Shown: positions 35,012 to 44,546, counted from the stretch's first letter. The stretch is DNA of 64,000 bases from UBA8949 sp942493365 (GCA_942493365.1 OW818697.1:806001-870000), one strand, 5' to 3'. Notes: a model not told the origin generated them from the letters alone. Numbers and translations are program-made.

Positions 35012-35962
35012 ATGGCCGACGATTATCAAAAACTGCAAGAATTATTACAGCAAAGAGCAGACCTTCAAGCCAGGTTGAATCTGCTGCCTTACGATGGTTC
35101 GCCGGAAGTAAAAGAGCAGAGTGGCAAAAAATACATCTACATCCGCAAACGGCTTGGCAGCAGGCTGACGTCAAAATATGTGGATCTTTACTCAGACGAT
35201 TTGTTCCAGTTGCTGTTAAGAAACGCTCGTGATGCCAGAGCGCTCAGAAAGAATATCAGGCAGGTCGAGAAAGAGCTGGCAACGCTTGGATTTACGGAAA
35301 GCGACTTAACGCCAGACATCGTCTTGAACCTCGACTTTGCTAGAGCCAACATGAAAGTCAATATTTATGACCAGGCAGTTCTAGAAGGTGTCGCAACAAC
35401 TTTTCCGCAAACTGAAGATATCATCGACAACGGACGGGTCAATGGCATGACAGCCACCGATGTGCAAAAGATTCTGAATCTCAAGCATGCGTGGGAATTT
35501 ATTTTGGACAGCGACGTCATTTCGTGTGAATCCAACTACCACATCCTTTGCCATATTGCCAAGCTGGTCAACGAGGGCTTTTATCTTGACGGTGGCCGCA
35601 TCCGGGGCGTGCCGGTTTCGATTGGCGGCACATCATACGTTCCGCCCTTTCCAATCGAAACGGGCGTCAAGGAAAAACTGCAAGAGATTACCCAGACAGG
35701 CCAAGACAGCATCGCCGCCGCCATCAAGCTTTGCCTCTATTGTATGAAAGCGCAAATCTTCAATGACGGCAACAAGAGAGCTGCGGTCATATTTGCCAAT
35801 CATTATTTGATCGCTCACGGTGGTGGGCTGATCGTCATTCCGGAAAAACAAGTGCCGTCGTTTAAAAAGCTGCTGATCGCCTATTACGAGGGTCAAGACA
35901 ATCATGAAATCACAGAATTTATGAGATCGAAATGCTGGAAAAAGTTTGGAGGTCCCCTATGA
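35012..35962 (+). CDS. Fic-fold protein with Gln in place of the motif His
   Basis: A 316-aa protein. The N-terminal third is helical and probably coiled coil (about residues 1-105). The C-terminal Fic/Doc fold has QIFNDGNKR (residues 248-256) where the AMPylation motif is HxFxDGN[GK]R, so the catalytic His is Gln248. Substitution at this His normally abolishes nucleotide transfer, although Gln is found in some Fic-like families. It is therefore either a regulatory Fic-fold protein or a different activity. GGAG precedes the ATG. Its stop overlaps the next SDR start (ATGA). Upstream lies the quadruple 11-bp motif. Confidence 0.85.
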   Translation: MADDYQKLQELLQQRADLQARLNLLPYDGSPEVKEQSGKKYIYIRKRLGSRLTSKYVDLYSDDLFQLLLRNARDARALRKNIRQVEKELATLGFTESDLTPDIVLNLDFARANMKVNIYDQAVLEGVATTFPQTEDIIDNGRVNGMTATDVQKILNLKHAWEFILDSDVISCESNYHILCHIAKLVNEGFYLDGGRIRGVPVSIGGTSYVPPFPIETGVKEKLQEITQTGQDSIAAAIKLCLYCMKAQIFNDGNKRAAVIFANHYLIAHGGGLIVIPEKQVPSFKKLLIAYYEGQDNHEITEFMRSKCWKKFGGPL

Positions 35963-36747
35963 AAAATATCGTCATTACCGGCAGTACCCGCGGCATTGGT
36001 CTGGCCATGGCCGAGGAGTTTTTGCGCGCCGGCTGTCAGGTCACGCTTTCCGGCCGCTGTGAGACGTTGGCCGAGGCGGTCCGCGCGACTCTCGCGCCCT
36101 ACGTAGGCCGCTACTGCTACATTCCGTGCAACGTGCAGGACAAAGCCAGCCTGCAAAGGCTGTGGGACGAGTCGCTGGCTCGCTGGGGCTCGATCGACAT
36201 CTGGATCAACAACGCCGGGCAGAACGCGCCGCACGCTCTGCTGTGGGAGACCGAAGAAGACGCCATCGCATGCATCATGAAGACCAATATTCTTGGCATG
36301 ATTGACGGATCGAGAATAGCCGCGACCGGCATGTTGCGGCAGGGCCATGGCGCGATCTACAGCATGGAGGGCCTGGGCTCAAACAATATGATCCAACGCA
36401 AAACAATCCTTTACGGGACGACCAAGCATGCCCTGACCTATTTCATGAAGGGTCTGGCGCTGGAGCTGGATGGCACCGGCGTGATCGCCGGACGCCTGTC
36501 CCCAGGAATGATGCTGACTGACTTTATCACCAAAGCGCCGGACGGTCAGCCGTCCGAGGTGCTGACGGATGAGCGGTTCAAGAAGATTTTCAACATTCTG
36601 GCCGACAAACCGGAGGCGGTCGCCAAATTCTTTATTCCGAGAATGCTGCGCAATACCAAAAATGGTGCCCAGATCGCCTGGCTGACCAACGGCAAGGCCG
36701 CCTGGCGCTTTATGACGGCGGGGCGGCGCAAGGATCGGCTGGTTTGA
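35959..36747 (+). CDS. Short-chain dehydrogenase/reductase (SDR), copy 2
   Basis: A 262-aa SDR. Nucleotide motif ITGSTRGIGLAMAEEFLRAG, NNAG in IWINNAGQNAP, and catalytic YGTTK in LYGTTKHALTYF. The catalytic Ser lies in IYSMEGLGSN. ATG at 35959 overlaps the Fic-fold gene's stop by four bases; GGAGG is just upstream. The closest known look-alikes are chlorophyll-b-reductase-like and ketoreductase SDRs; the substrate is unknown. Its stop codon overlaps a TTG that could start the next gene. Confidence 0.88.
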   Translation: MKNIVITGSTRGIGLAMAEEFLRAGCQVTLSGRCETLAEAVRATLAPYVGRYCYIPCNVQDKASLQRLWDESLARWGSIDIWINNAGQNAPHALLWETEEDAIACIMKTNILGMIDGSRIAATGMLRQGHGAIYSMEGLGSNNMIQRKTILYGTTKHALTYFMKGLALELDGTGVIAGRLSPGMMLTDFITKAPDGQPSEVLTDERFKKIFNILADKPEAVAKFFIPRMLRNTKNGAQIAWLTNGKAAWRFMTAGRRKDRLV

Positions 36748-36755
36748 CCGCCGCG

Positions 36756-38039
36756 ATGGATAACCGCACTTATCTCTGCATCGACCTCAAGTCCTTCTAT
36801 GCTTCGGTCGAATGTGTCGAACGCGGCCTAGACCCGATGACCACCAATCTGGTTGTTGCCGATCCGGAGCGGTCGGACAAAACAATCTGCCTGGCCATCA
36901 CGCCAGCTATGAAGGCGCTGGGCGTCAAGAACCGCTGCCGCGTTTTCGAGATTCCCAAACACATTCAGTACATCGTGGCACCGCCGCGCATGCAGAAATA
37001 CATCGATTATTCAGCCGACATTTACGCCATTTACCTGCGTTTCATCGGCAAGGACGACATCCACGTCTATTCGGTCGACGAGGCCTTTCTTGATGTTACC
37101 AACTATCTGACCACCTATGGCGTCGACGCCCGGGGCATGGCGCAACTGCTGATGGGCGAGGTTTTTCGCGCCACCGGCGTGCGCGCGACCTGTGGCATTG
37201 GCACCAACCTTTACCTGGCCAAAATCGCGCTCGACATCACAGCCAAACACGCAGCGGATTTCATCAGCCAGCTCGACGAACAGAGCTATCGCGACACGTT
37301 GTGGGACCACAAGCCGCTCACGGACTTTTGGCGCATCGGCCGGGGGTTGTCAGCCAGGCTGGCGCGCTACGGTATTACGATGATGCGGCAAATTGCTCAT
37401 GCAGATGAGGACTTCCTCTACCAGCTTTTTGGTGTCGACGCCGAGCTGATGATCGATCACGCCTGGGGTCGCGAGCCGGTCACCATTGCTGATATCCAGG
37501 CTTACAAACCGAAAACCAGGAGCACCACCAGCGGCCAGGTGCTGATGCGCGATTACAGCTTTGACGAAGCGCGGCTGATCGTGCGTGAGATGCTCGACCT
37601 GCTCTGCCTCGACCTCGTGGCCAAGGGGCTGGTGACCGATTCGGTGACCATCATGATCGGCTACTCCAACGCGCTGCACGCCGAACCGGCCAAGGGTACA
37701 GCCAAGCTCGACCGGCCGACCAGCGCCGACAGCATCATTCTGCCGGCGGTCACCGCGCTTTACGAGCGCATTGTAGACCCTGAAAAACCTGTGCGCCGGA
37801 TCAATATCGCCTGCAACAACACCATTGATGATCGCGAGCACGGGACCGTGCAGCTCAGCCTGTTCGACACGGTCGTGGACAAGACAACCGAAGAGCGCAA
37901 TACCAAAATTCAGAAGGCTGTCCTCGACATTAAGAAAAAGTACGGCAAAAACGCCGTGCTCAAAGGCATGAATTTCGAAGATGCCGGCACGACCCGTGAT
38001 CGCAATCGGCAGATCGGAGGGCATAAAAGTGGCGAATAA
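36756..38039 (+). CDS. Y-family DNA polymerase (UmuC/UvrX-type)
   Basis: A 427-aa translesion polymerase of the ImpB/MucB/UmuC group that copies damaged DNA. Catalytic residues are Asp10 in CIDLKSFYASVE and Asp108/Glu109 in YSVDEAFLD. A helix-hairpin region and little-finger domain follow (QAYKPKTRSTTSGQVLMRDY). The start at 36756 is ATG; TTG 36744 is also possible. The YolD-like gene starts inside its end (11-base overlap), the usual UvrX-YolD arrangement of SOS-type operons in Bacillota. Confidence 0.92.
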   Translation: MDNRTYLCIDLKSFYASVECVERGLDPMTTNLVVADPERSDKTICLAITPAMKALGVKNRCRVFEIPKHIQYIVAPPRMQKYIDYSADIYAIYLRFIGKDDIHVYSVDEAFLDVTNYLTTYGVDARGMAQLLMGEVFRATGVRATCGIGTNLYLAKIALDITAKHAADFISQLDEQSYRDTLWDHKPLTDFWRIGRGLSARLARYGITMMRQIAHADEDFLYQLFGVDAELMIDHAWGREPVTIADIQAYKPKTRSTTSGQVLMRDYSFDEARLIVREMLDLLCLDLVAKGLVTDSVTIMIGYSNALHAEPAKGTAKLDRPTSADSIILPAVTALYERIVDPEKPVRRINIACNNTIDDREHGTVQLSLFDTVVDKTTEERNTKIQKAVLDIKKKYGKNAVLKGMNFEDAGTTRDRNRQIGGHKSGE

Positions 38040-38370
38040 ACCGCGTTCCCCCATGCCCATCGCTGAGCGAGCCAAGCAGTTCCTGCCCTTCGCGGCGGTC
38101 CGTGGACTGGAAGATGCGCTGGCGCGCAAGGAAAAGATACCGGTAGCCCGGATCGACATGACCGAAGAACGGGCGGCGAAACTGAGCGAAACCATGCACC
38201 AGATCGTGAAAGGCTCGACCGTCACCATCACCTACTTTTACGACGAAGAGTACATTCGCATGACGGGCCGTGTTGTACGGGCTGACGATGTTTACCAGCA
38301 ACTGCAAATTGCTGAGACGACGATCAATTTTGATGATATTCTGGAAATCGAGATGATATTGGACGAATAG
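38029..38370 (+). CDS. YolD-like protein
   Basis: A 113-aa protein of the YolD-like family, which sits next to UmuC-type polymerases and is thought to replace UmuD as their partner. Features: MPIAERAKQFLPFAAVRGLE, then TITYFYDEEYIRMTGRV and FDDILEIEMI. The start is GTG at 38029, with CGGAGGG 10 bases upstream. It overlaps the polymerase gene and ends the DNA-damage operon. Confidence 0.9.
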   Translation: MANKPRSPMPIAERAKQFLPFAAVRGLEDALARKEKIPVARIDMTEERAAKLSETMHQIVKGSTVTITYFYDEEYIRMTGRVVRADDVYQQLQIAETTINFDDILEIEMILDE

Positions 38371-38437
38371 ACATGACATAGGAATGAGAATACAATGGAT
38401 TAAGCAATGATTCCTTGACATTTTTGACGAGGTATTT

Positions 38438-41302
38438 ATGGAAAATGCGGATATCAAAGCGATTCAAAGAATAAAAGAACTGAACGAAGCGCTTGATTTG
38501 TGCGGGATCGAGCTTATCGATTTTTCCTCGCCAGACGCAATTATTAAACGGATTCACCCGGAAGATCGAGATTATGCATTGCGACAAAGCTCCAAGGCGG
38601 TTTCCGAAAATAGCGTTGTTGCGTTTGAATGCAGATTAGTTAATCCGGATGGCGAAATTAGATTTGTTGAGATACGCGTGTCCCCAATGCGGGGCACCAT
38701 GATGGATATTACAGATCGAGTTCGAGCAAGAATAGCTTCGGCAATTAACGAAGAAAGATTCCAGCAATTGTTTAACCAGGCACCGCTCGGTTACCAGTCG
38801 CTGGATCGTGACGGATGTTTTATCGATGTCAATCAAAAATGGCTGGATACACTGGGGTATGATCGCGAAGAAGTAATCGGAGCCTGGTTTGGCGATTTTC
38901 TTTGTCCCGAATACAGAGAAGCATTCCGCCAGCGCTTTCCATTATTCAAAGCTCAAGGCCATATTCACAGCGAATTTGAGATGCTGAATAAAGACGGCAG
39001 ACGGCAGTTTATCGCTTTTGAGGGTAAAATCGGTTATGACAAAGACGGAGCATTCAAGCGAACACATTGTATTCTCCAAGACATCACCGAGCGCAAGAGG
39101 GACGAAACGGAGCGGGAGCAGTATTTGAAAGATTTACTGGAGTCCCAGCGGATTGCTCATATTGGAACTTGGCGACTCAATGTTGAGACAAATCATGTTG
39201 TTTGGTCGGAGGAACTTTACAAAATGTATGGTTTCGACCCTTCAATTCCACCTCCACCCTACACAGAACATATGAAATTATTTACATCGGAAAGTTGGGA
39301 AAAACTATCAACCGCCCTTGAGATCACAAGAACAACTGGCATCCCGTATGAGATAGAACTTCAAACGATCAAAAAGGATGGATCGAATGGATGGATGTGG
39401 GTGCGAGGTGAGGCTAATAAAGATTCGAGTGGCAACATCATCTCGCTCTGGGGAGCCGCGCAGGACATTACTGAGCGTAAAAGAACAGAAGAAAAAGTTG
39501 AAAAGCAAAATGAGATTATGTCGTCATTACTCAAGGTTCTCCCCGTCGGCGTTTTCATGGTTGACGCGATCGACGGCAAGCCACTATTGGCAAATGAAAT
39601 GGCAAAGGAACTGCTTGGCCGAGGGATACTCCCAGATGCCAATCTAATCAATCTTGCCGAAGTCTACAAGGCGCGTAAAAAAGATGGTACTAGCGCTTAT
39701 CCCGCCGAAGAGATGCCGATCGTCAAGGGGATGAAAGGTTATGATTCATACATCGACAACATGCTTGTCGAGCGTCCGGATGGTACGGAAATCTTACTAG
39801 AGATCTACGGTACACCGATATCTGACGAAAATGGAAAACCATGGGCGAGTCTTGTAACTTTCACAGATATCACCGAACGCAGACTGGCAGAGGATTCACT
39901 CAAGCAGAGCGAAGAAAAATTTAGATTGCTTTACACTTCAATGGATCAGGGCCTTGCGCTTCATGAGATCATTACAGATGAAGATGGCAAGCCGATTGAT
40001 TATGTTTTTCTTGATATTAACGACAGTTACACCCGAATGGTGGGGGTCACTCGGGATATGTGCATCGGCAAAAGAATCTCGGAAGTGATGCCAAAAGTTG
40101 AACAATATTGGATCGATATATTTGGTCAAGTTGCGTTGACCGGTGAGCCAAGTTATTATGAAAACTACTTCAAAACAACGGGAAAATATTATTCAACATA
40201 TACTTATTCACCTAAAAAACGTCAGTTTGCTGTGCTGGTTACTGATATTACAGAAAAAAAGAAACACGAAGAAGAATTAACATTTTTGAGTTATCACGAC
40301 AATTTGACGGGTCTATATAACCGCCGATTTTTCGAAGAAGAACTCCACCGGCTGGATACAAAAAGAAACCTTCCCCTGTCAATAATCATGGGAGATATCA
40401 ATGGTCTGAAAATTATTAACGATTCTTTTGGCCATACCGTCGGAGACGATTATCTTAAAATGACATCGGAAATTATCAAGAAAGCCTGTCGAGCGGATGA
40501 CATCGTCGCCAGACTTGGGGGAGATGAATTCGTTGTCATTTTGCCAAATGCTGATTCAACCGAAGCGGTCAAAATCTCCGATCGCATCAAGCACATGGTA
40601 TCAGAAAGCAACGTTGGTGCGCTGGAACTTTCGGTGTCGTTTGGCTATGCAACAAAAATTAGTATAGATCAATCGATATTGGAAGTTGTAATAAGCGCGG
40701 AAAACTATATGTACACTCACAAAACTTATGAGCGTGCCAGTCTGCGGAGCAAAGCGATTGATATCATCATGAACACACTGTTTGAAAAAAGCGACAGGGA
40801 ATCAAGGCACTCCAATAGAGTCAGTACAATTTGTGAAGCGATCGCAACACACATGGATTTCAATCATGATGATGTTAATCAGATCAGGATTGTCGGTTTG
40901 GTCCATGATATCGGTAAAATTGGCATCAAAGAGGAAATTCTCAACAAGCCTGGCAGACTTGATGATGTTGAATGGAAAGAAATCAAAAGACATCCGGAAG
41001 CAGGATGGCGTATTCTGAATACAGTCGCTGAATTTGCTGAAATATCCGGTTTGGTGCTGCGACATCATGAAAAATGGGATGGCAGCGGATATCCCAATGG
41101 GCTTAAGGGTGAGGAAATACCGATCGTATCCAGGATAATCGCCGTTGCCGACGCTTATGATGCTATGACTGGTGAAAGGTGTTATCGAAAATCGGTCAGC
41201 AGTAAGGTGGCCGCAGCTGAAATCAGAAGATGCTCGGGCACACAATTTGACCCCAAGATCGTCGACGTGTTTTTGAAAAGTGTTTTGCCACAAATTCAAT
41301 AA
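38438..41302 (+). CDS. Multi-PAS GGDEF/HD-GYP c-di-GMP protein
   Basis: A 954-aa cytoplasmic signalling protein without membrane helices. About five PAS domains fill residues 1-610 (each followed by DITER or a variant). The GGDEF domain has LGGDEF (694-698) and the inhibitory RxxD site (685-688). The HD-GYP phosphodiesterase domain has LVHDIGK (His823, Asp824) and GYP (884-886) in WDGSGYPNGL. Both activities look intact, so it could make or degrade c-di-GMP in response to the PAS inputs. GACGAGG precedes the ATG. Confidence 0.93.
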   Translation: MENADIKAIQRIKELNEALDLCGIELIDFSSPDAIIKRIHPEDRDYALRQSSKAVSENSVVAFECRLVNPDGEIRFVEIRVSPMRGTMMDITDRVRARIASAINEERFQQLFNQAPLGYQSLDRDGCFIDVNQKWLDTLGYDREEVIGAWFGDFLCPEYREAFRQRFPLFKAQGHIHSEFEMLNKDGRRQFIAFEGKIGYDKDGAFKRTHCILQDITERKRDETEREQYLKDLLESQRIAHIGTWRLNVETNHVVWSEELYKMYGFDPSIPPPPYTEHMKLFTSESWEKLSTALEITRTTGIPYEIELQTIKKDGSNGWMWVRGEANKDSSGNIISLWGAAQDITERKRTEEKVEKQNEIMSSLLKVLPVGVFMVDAIDGKPLLANEMAKELLGRGILPDANLINLAEVYKARKKDGTSAYPAEEMPIVKGMKGYDSYIDNMLVERPDGTEILLEIYGTPISDENGKPWASLVTFTDITERRLAEDSLKQSEEKFRLLYTSMDQGLALHEIITDEDGKPIDYVFLDINDSYTRMVGVTRDMCIGKRISEVMPKVEQYWIDIFGQVALTGEPSYYENYFKTTGKYYSTYTYSPKKRQFAVLVTDITEKKKHEEELTFLSYHDNLTGLYNRRFFEEELHRLDTKRNLPLSIIMGDINGLKIINDSFGHTVGDDYLKMTSEIIKKACRADDIVARLGGDEFVVILPNADSTEAVKISDRIKHMVSESNVGALELSVSFGYATKISIDQSILEVVISAENYMYTHKTYERASLRSKAIDIIMNTLFEKSDRESRHSNRVSTICEAIATHMDFNHDDVNQIRIVGLVHDIGKIGIKEEILNKPGRLDDVEWKEIKRHPEAGWRILNTVAEFAEISGLVLRHHEKWDGSGYPNGLKGEEIPIVSRIIAVADAYDAMTGERCYRKSVSSKVAAAEIRRCSGTQFDPKIVDVFLKSVLPQIQ

Positions 41303-41320
41303 GGCCATCAAGGAGAAATC

Positions 41321-42148
41321 ATGACACAAACCAAAGAGCCGATCATTATTTATGGCACCGCCTGGAAAGAGGACGCCACAGCCCAATGCGTTGCAGACGC
41401 CCTGAGCGCCGGTTTTCGGGCGATCGACACTGCCAATCAGCGCAAGCATTATGACGAAGCGGCGGTTGGACGTGGCATTCGCAACTTCCTCGCTCGCACC
41501 GGCCTGACGCGCGCCGACCTGTTCATCCAATCCAAATTCACCTACGCCCGCGGACAGGATCATCGCCTGCCCTACGATCCGGCCGCGTCGCTGCGCGAGC
41601 AGGTGGCGCAATCCTTCCAGTCGTCGCTCGAGCACCTGCAAACGGAAAGGCTCGATTCCTATCTTCTGCACGGCTTCATCGACGAAGAGGGCCTCACTGA
41701 GCAGGATCTGGAAGTCTGGCAGGCCATGGAAGGTTTATACCGCCAGCAAAAAGTCGGAGCCATCGGCGTAGCCAACTGCTCGCTCCTGCATCTGCAGCAG
41801 CTTTGGACCAAGAGCACGATCAAGCCCCATTACGTACAGAACCGCTGTTTTGCCGAACTGAAGTGGGATGAAGAGGTCAGAGTCTTTTGCGCCGAAAAGC
41901 AAATCCGCTACCAGGCCTTCTCCGTCCTGACCGCCAACACCAGATTGGTGCTCCGGGACGAGGTCGCCGCGATTGCACGCAAGTACAATAAGACCATTCC
42001 CCAGGTCGTGTTCCGCTTTGGTTTTCAACTGGGACTGATCTGCCTGACCGGCACGACAAAAAAAGAGCATATGCTGGCCGACCAGGACATCCACGACTTC
42101 ACCCTGACGACAGATGAGATGCAAGTGATTGAAAATATCGCTGGATGA
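41321..42148 (+). CDS. Aldo/keto reductase
   Basis: A 275-aa NADPH-dependent oxidoreductase of the AKR fold. The catalytic tetrad can be read as Asp in FRAIDTANQRKHYDE with its Tyr, Lys in FIQSKFTYAR, and His in YLLHGFID. NADPH-binding features are GTTKKEHMLADQ near the C-terminus. AAGGAGAA precedes the ATG. The substrate is not known. It is convergent with the SulP gene; an inverted repeat (TGAGGC/GCCTCA, 42146-42172) lies between the stops but has no T run. Confidence 0.9.
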   Translation: MTQTKEPIIIYGTAWKEDATAQCVADALSAGFRAIDTANQRKHYDEAAVGRGIRNFLARTGLTRADLFIQSKFTYARGQDHRLPYDPAASLREQVAQSFQSSLEHLQTERLDSYLLHGFIDEEGLTEQDLEVWQAMEGLYRQQKVGAIGVANCSLLHLQQLWTKSTIKPHYVQNRCFAELKWDEEVRVFCAEKQIRYQAFSVLTANTRLVLRDEVAAIARKYNKTIPQVVFRFGFQLGLICLTGTTKKEHMLADQDIHDFTLTTDEMQVIENIAG

Positions 42149-42169
42149 GGCATAAAATAGTCAGCAGCC

Positions 42170-43807
42170 TCAGGCGTTGATCTCGCTGAGCAAGGCTCGG
42201 TCGACGCTGGGAAAAATGGCTGATTCGCTGAGCAAATCCGCCAGCCCGGCGGTGTCCAGACGATTGCGCACTTGATCGTTCAGACCGCAGAGCATGACCG
42301 TTTGACCGGCCATTTGACAGGCACGGATCAGGTCGAGCAGAACTTCCTGGCCGGTGGTGTCGATCATTGGCACGCCGCGCATGGACAGGATGACGATTGA
42401 CGAGTCGCTGACCAGCGTGTGGACTTGCTCGGGTAGCCGTTCGGCATTGCCAAAAAACAGCGGCCCGGTGATGTAGACAACAGTAGTGTTACCATGCTGC
42501 TCTTCGATGTTGTCCTCGCAAGTATGCAGCAGTTCGTTTTTGACCTGCGATGAGGAGATGTCGAGCTTGGAGGCGTTGAAAATAAAAAGCAGCGCCGAAA
42601 CAACCACGCCGATGATGATGGCGACGGTCAGATCGAAAGCGACTGTGGCCGCCAGGGTGATCACAAATTTGAGCAGGGCGCTGATTTGTTTTTTGCTGAA
42701 CATGCTGGTGATAGCCGGCCATTCGTTCATGCGCCAGGCTGTGACCAGCAACACGCCAGCCAGCGCGGCGTAGGGCACCTGCGCAATGACCCCGCCCAGC
42801 AGGAACATGCAGGCCAGCAGCATGACCGCGTGTAGGATGCCGGTCAGGCGGGTCTGACTGCCCGACTTGATGGCCACGCTGGTGCGGGCGATGGCCGCGG
42901 TGGCCGGGATGCCGCCGAAAAAGGGAATCAGGATGTTGCCAACGCCCTGGGCGATCAATTCCTGATCGGCGTCGAAGCGGCTGTCCTTTTTCATGCGCAG
43001 CGCGCTGGTGCCGCAGAGCAAGCTTTCAATCATGCCCAGCGCGGCGATGGACAGCGCCGGTGAGATCAGCGAAGGCCAGGTTGCCAGCAGGTTCCAATCC
43101 AACTGCAGACGAACCTCGGGAATGAGCGTCTGCGGGATGGCACCGATGGTCGGGACATCCAGGCCAATCAGCACGCTGGCCAGACTTGCCAGCACCAGAC
43201 CAGCCAGCGAGGATGGGAAGAGGTTGCCCAGCTTTTTGGGCCACAGCAGCATGGTGGCGATGACGATGCCGCCAACGAGCAGCGACTGCCATTGGATGTT
43301 GAAGCCCAGCGCAAAGTAGGATCCGATGCGCTCCAACGTGCCATCGCCAGTCGAGGTGACGCCGAACAGGTGGTCGATCTGCCCCAGGGCGATGATCAGG
43401 GCGATGCCGGTGGTAAAGCCGGTGATGACCGGCCGGGGAATAAAGCTGACCAGCTTGCCCAGCTTGAAAACACCGGCCAGCAACAAAAACAAACCGGCTA
43501 TGACACTGACCAGGAAGACGCCCTGAAGCGAATAACGGCCGACGATCGAGATCAGGATGGCCGACATGGCGCCGGTCGGTCCGGATATCTGGAAGGATGC
43601 CCCAGACAGCGCACTGATGACGAAACCGGCGATGATCGCGGTGATCAGGCCGGCTGCCGCGTCGGCGCCGCTGCTGACGCCGAAGGCCAGGGCCAGCGGC
43701 AGGGCCACGGCCGCCACCGTGAGGCCGGCCAGAAAATCTTTGAGCAATCGTTGGAGTGAATAATTTTGAAATTCCGTTTTCAGGAGCGTAAAATACTTGT
43801 TCAACAC
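42170..43807 (-). CDS. SulP-family inorganic anion transporter with STAS domain
   Basis: A 545-aa membrane protein. The membrane part (about residues 20-410) has the SulP patterns DFLAGLTVAAVALPLALAFG and SGPTGAMSAIL. The C-terminal cytoplasmic STAS domain (about 440-540) has IVILSMRGVPMIDTTGQEV, the region where anti-sigma-antagonist proteins carry the phosphorylated Ser/Thr. Members carry sulfate, bicarbonate, nitrate or other anions; the anion here is not decided. The upstream gap 43808-44018 has a palindrome AATAAG-C-CTTATT (43830-43842) but no clear promoter. Confidence 0.92.
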   Translation of the reverse strand: MLNKYFTLLKTEFQNYSLQRLLKDFLAGLTVAAVALPLALAFGVSSGADAAAGLITAIIAGFVISALSGASFQISGPTGAMSAILISIVGRYSLQGVFLVSVIAGLFLLLAGVFKLGKLVSFIPRPVITGFTTGIALIIALGQIDHLFGVTSTGDGTLERIGSYFALGFNIQWQSLLVGGIVIATMLLWPKKLGNLFPSSLAGLVLASLASVLIGLDVPTIGAIPQTLIPEVRLQLDWNLLATWPSLISPALSIAALGMIESLLCGTSALRMKKDSRFDADQELIAQGVGNILIPFFGGIPATAAIARTSVAIKSGSQTRLTGILHAVMLLACMFLLGGVIAQVPYAALAGVLLVTAWRMNEWPAITSMFSKKQISALLKFVITLAATVAFDLTVAIIIGVVVSALLFIFNASKLDISSSQVKNELLHTCEDNIEEQHGNTTVVYITGPLFFGNAERLPEQVHTLVSDSSIVILSMRGVPMIDTTGQEVLLDLIRACQMAGQTVMLCGLNDQVRNRLDTAGLADLLSESAIFPSVDRALLSEINA

Positions 43808-44018
43808 AACTCTGACCCACTTTCAAAACAATAAGCCTTATTTTAGACCTGCGCGCTGGGGATGTCCAGAGTTGAATTTGGTGTGATAAATGCATATGAT
43901 GATGGTAGAAGGTTTCTTATCCATGCAGAGAAGGCAATAAGCATTATAATTGGGGGGCGAGTCTGCTGCCGGCCGATTTTCAGGCTGACTTCTTAGAATT
44001 TGACACAAGGAGCAGACG

Positions 44019-44546
44019 ATGGGTAAACAAATGATCTTCAATGAAAAGCGCGATCTCCGGTTGACGACCCTGCGTCGCGGCGGCACCCTGCAGGATGCCG
44101 ATCACCACCTGTTGGCCCTGTGGGCAGCCGATTGCGCGCAACATGTCCTGCACTATTTCGAAGATGCGAGCCCCGGTGAAATCCGTCCTCGCCAAGCGAT
44201 CGAACTCACGCGGGCCTGGGCACGCGGCGAGATCACCATGACACAGGCCCGCACGGCCGCGTTTGCCGCCAATGACGCGGCCCGCGAGGTGACCGGTGCG
44301 GCCCGAGAAGCAGCGCACGCTGCGGGTCAGGCTGTGGCCGTCGCGCATGTTGCCGCGCACGAACTGGGAGCCGCGGTTTACGCGATCCGAGCTGCGCGAG
44401 CGGTGGCCCCGGACGACCAGCGCGTCGCGGCCGGCCGCCTGGAATGCAGTTGGCAGCGCGAACAGCTGCCGGAAGCGATCCGTGAACTGGTGCTCGATGA
44501 CCAGCGGCTACGCAACGCCAAGTGCTGGTTTATGTTCGACTGCTGA
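44019..44546 (+). CDS. Imm5-like putative immunity protein
   Basis: A 175-aa Ala-rich helical protein. The pattern DHHLLALWAADCAQHVLHYF, with ELTRAWARGEITM and the repeats of AAREVTGAAREAAHAAGQA, then AVYAIRAARAVAPDD and CSWQREQLPEAIRELVL, is that of the Imm5-like family, named as putative immunity proteins. No toxin or secretion gene is nearby, so the role as immunity protein cannot be confirmed. AAGGAG precedes the ATG. Confidence 0.75.
   Translation: MGKQMIFNEKRDLRLTTLRRGGTLQDADHHLLALWAADCAQHVLHYFEDASPGEIRPRQAIELTRAWARGEITMTQARTAAFAANDAAREVTGAAREAAHAAGQAVAVAHVAAHELGAAVYAIRAARAVAPDDQRVAAGRLECSWQREQLPEAIRELVLDDQRLRNAKCWFMFDC

Noticed and set aside
37350..38231. 293-codon minus-strand frame over the Y-family polymerase
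   Set aside because: Complement of conserved polymerase and YolD sequence; no ribosome site.
40802..41671. 289-codon minus-strand frame over the HD-GYP and aldo/keto reductase genes
   Set aside because: It spans the ends of two genes with clear catalytic motifs on the plus strand and shows no motif of its own.
42146..42172. Inverted repeat TGAGGC/GCCTCA between the aldo/keto reductase and SulP genes as a bidirectional terminator
   Set aside because: Only six base pairs, 15-base loop and no T run on either strand.
43830..43842. Palindrome AATAAG-C-CTTATT upstream of SulP as an operator
   Set aside because: No matching promoter boxes or second copy; too little to assign.
43026..43895. Long open frames on both strands over the SulP gene, up to 289 codons
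   Set aside because: The SulP frame has a full set of family motifs and a STAS domain; the others are shadows caused by its base composition.
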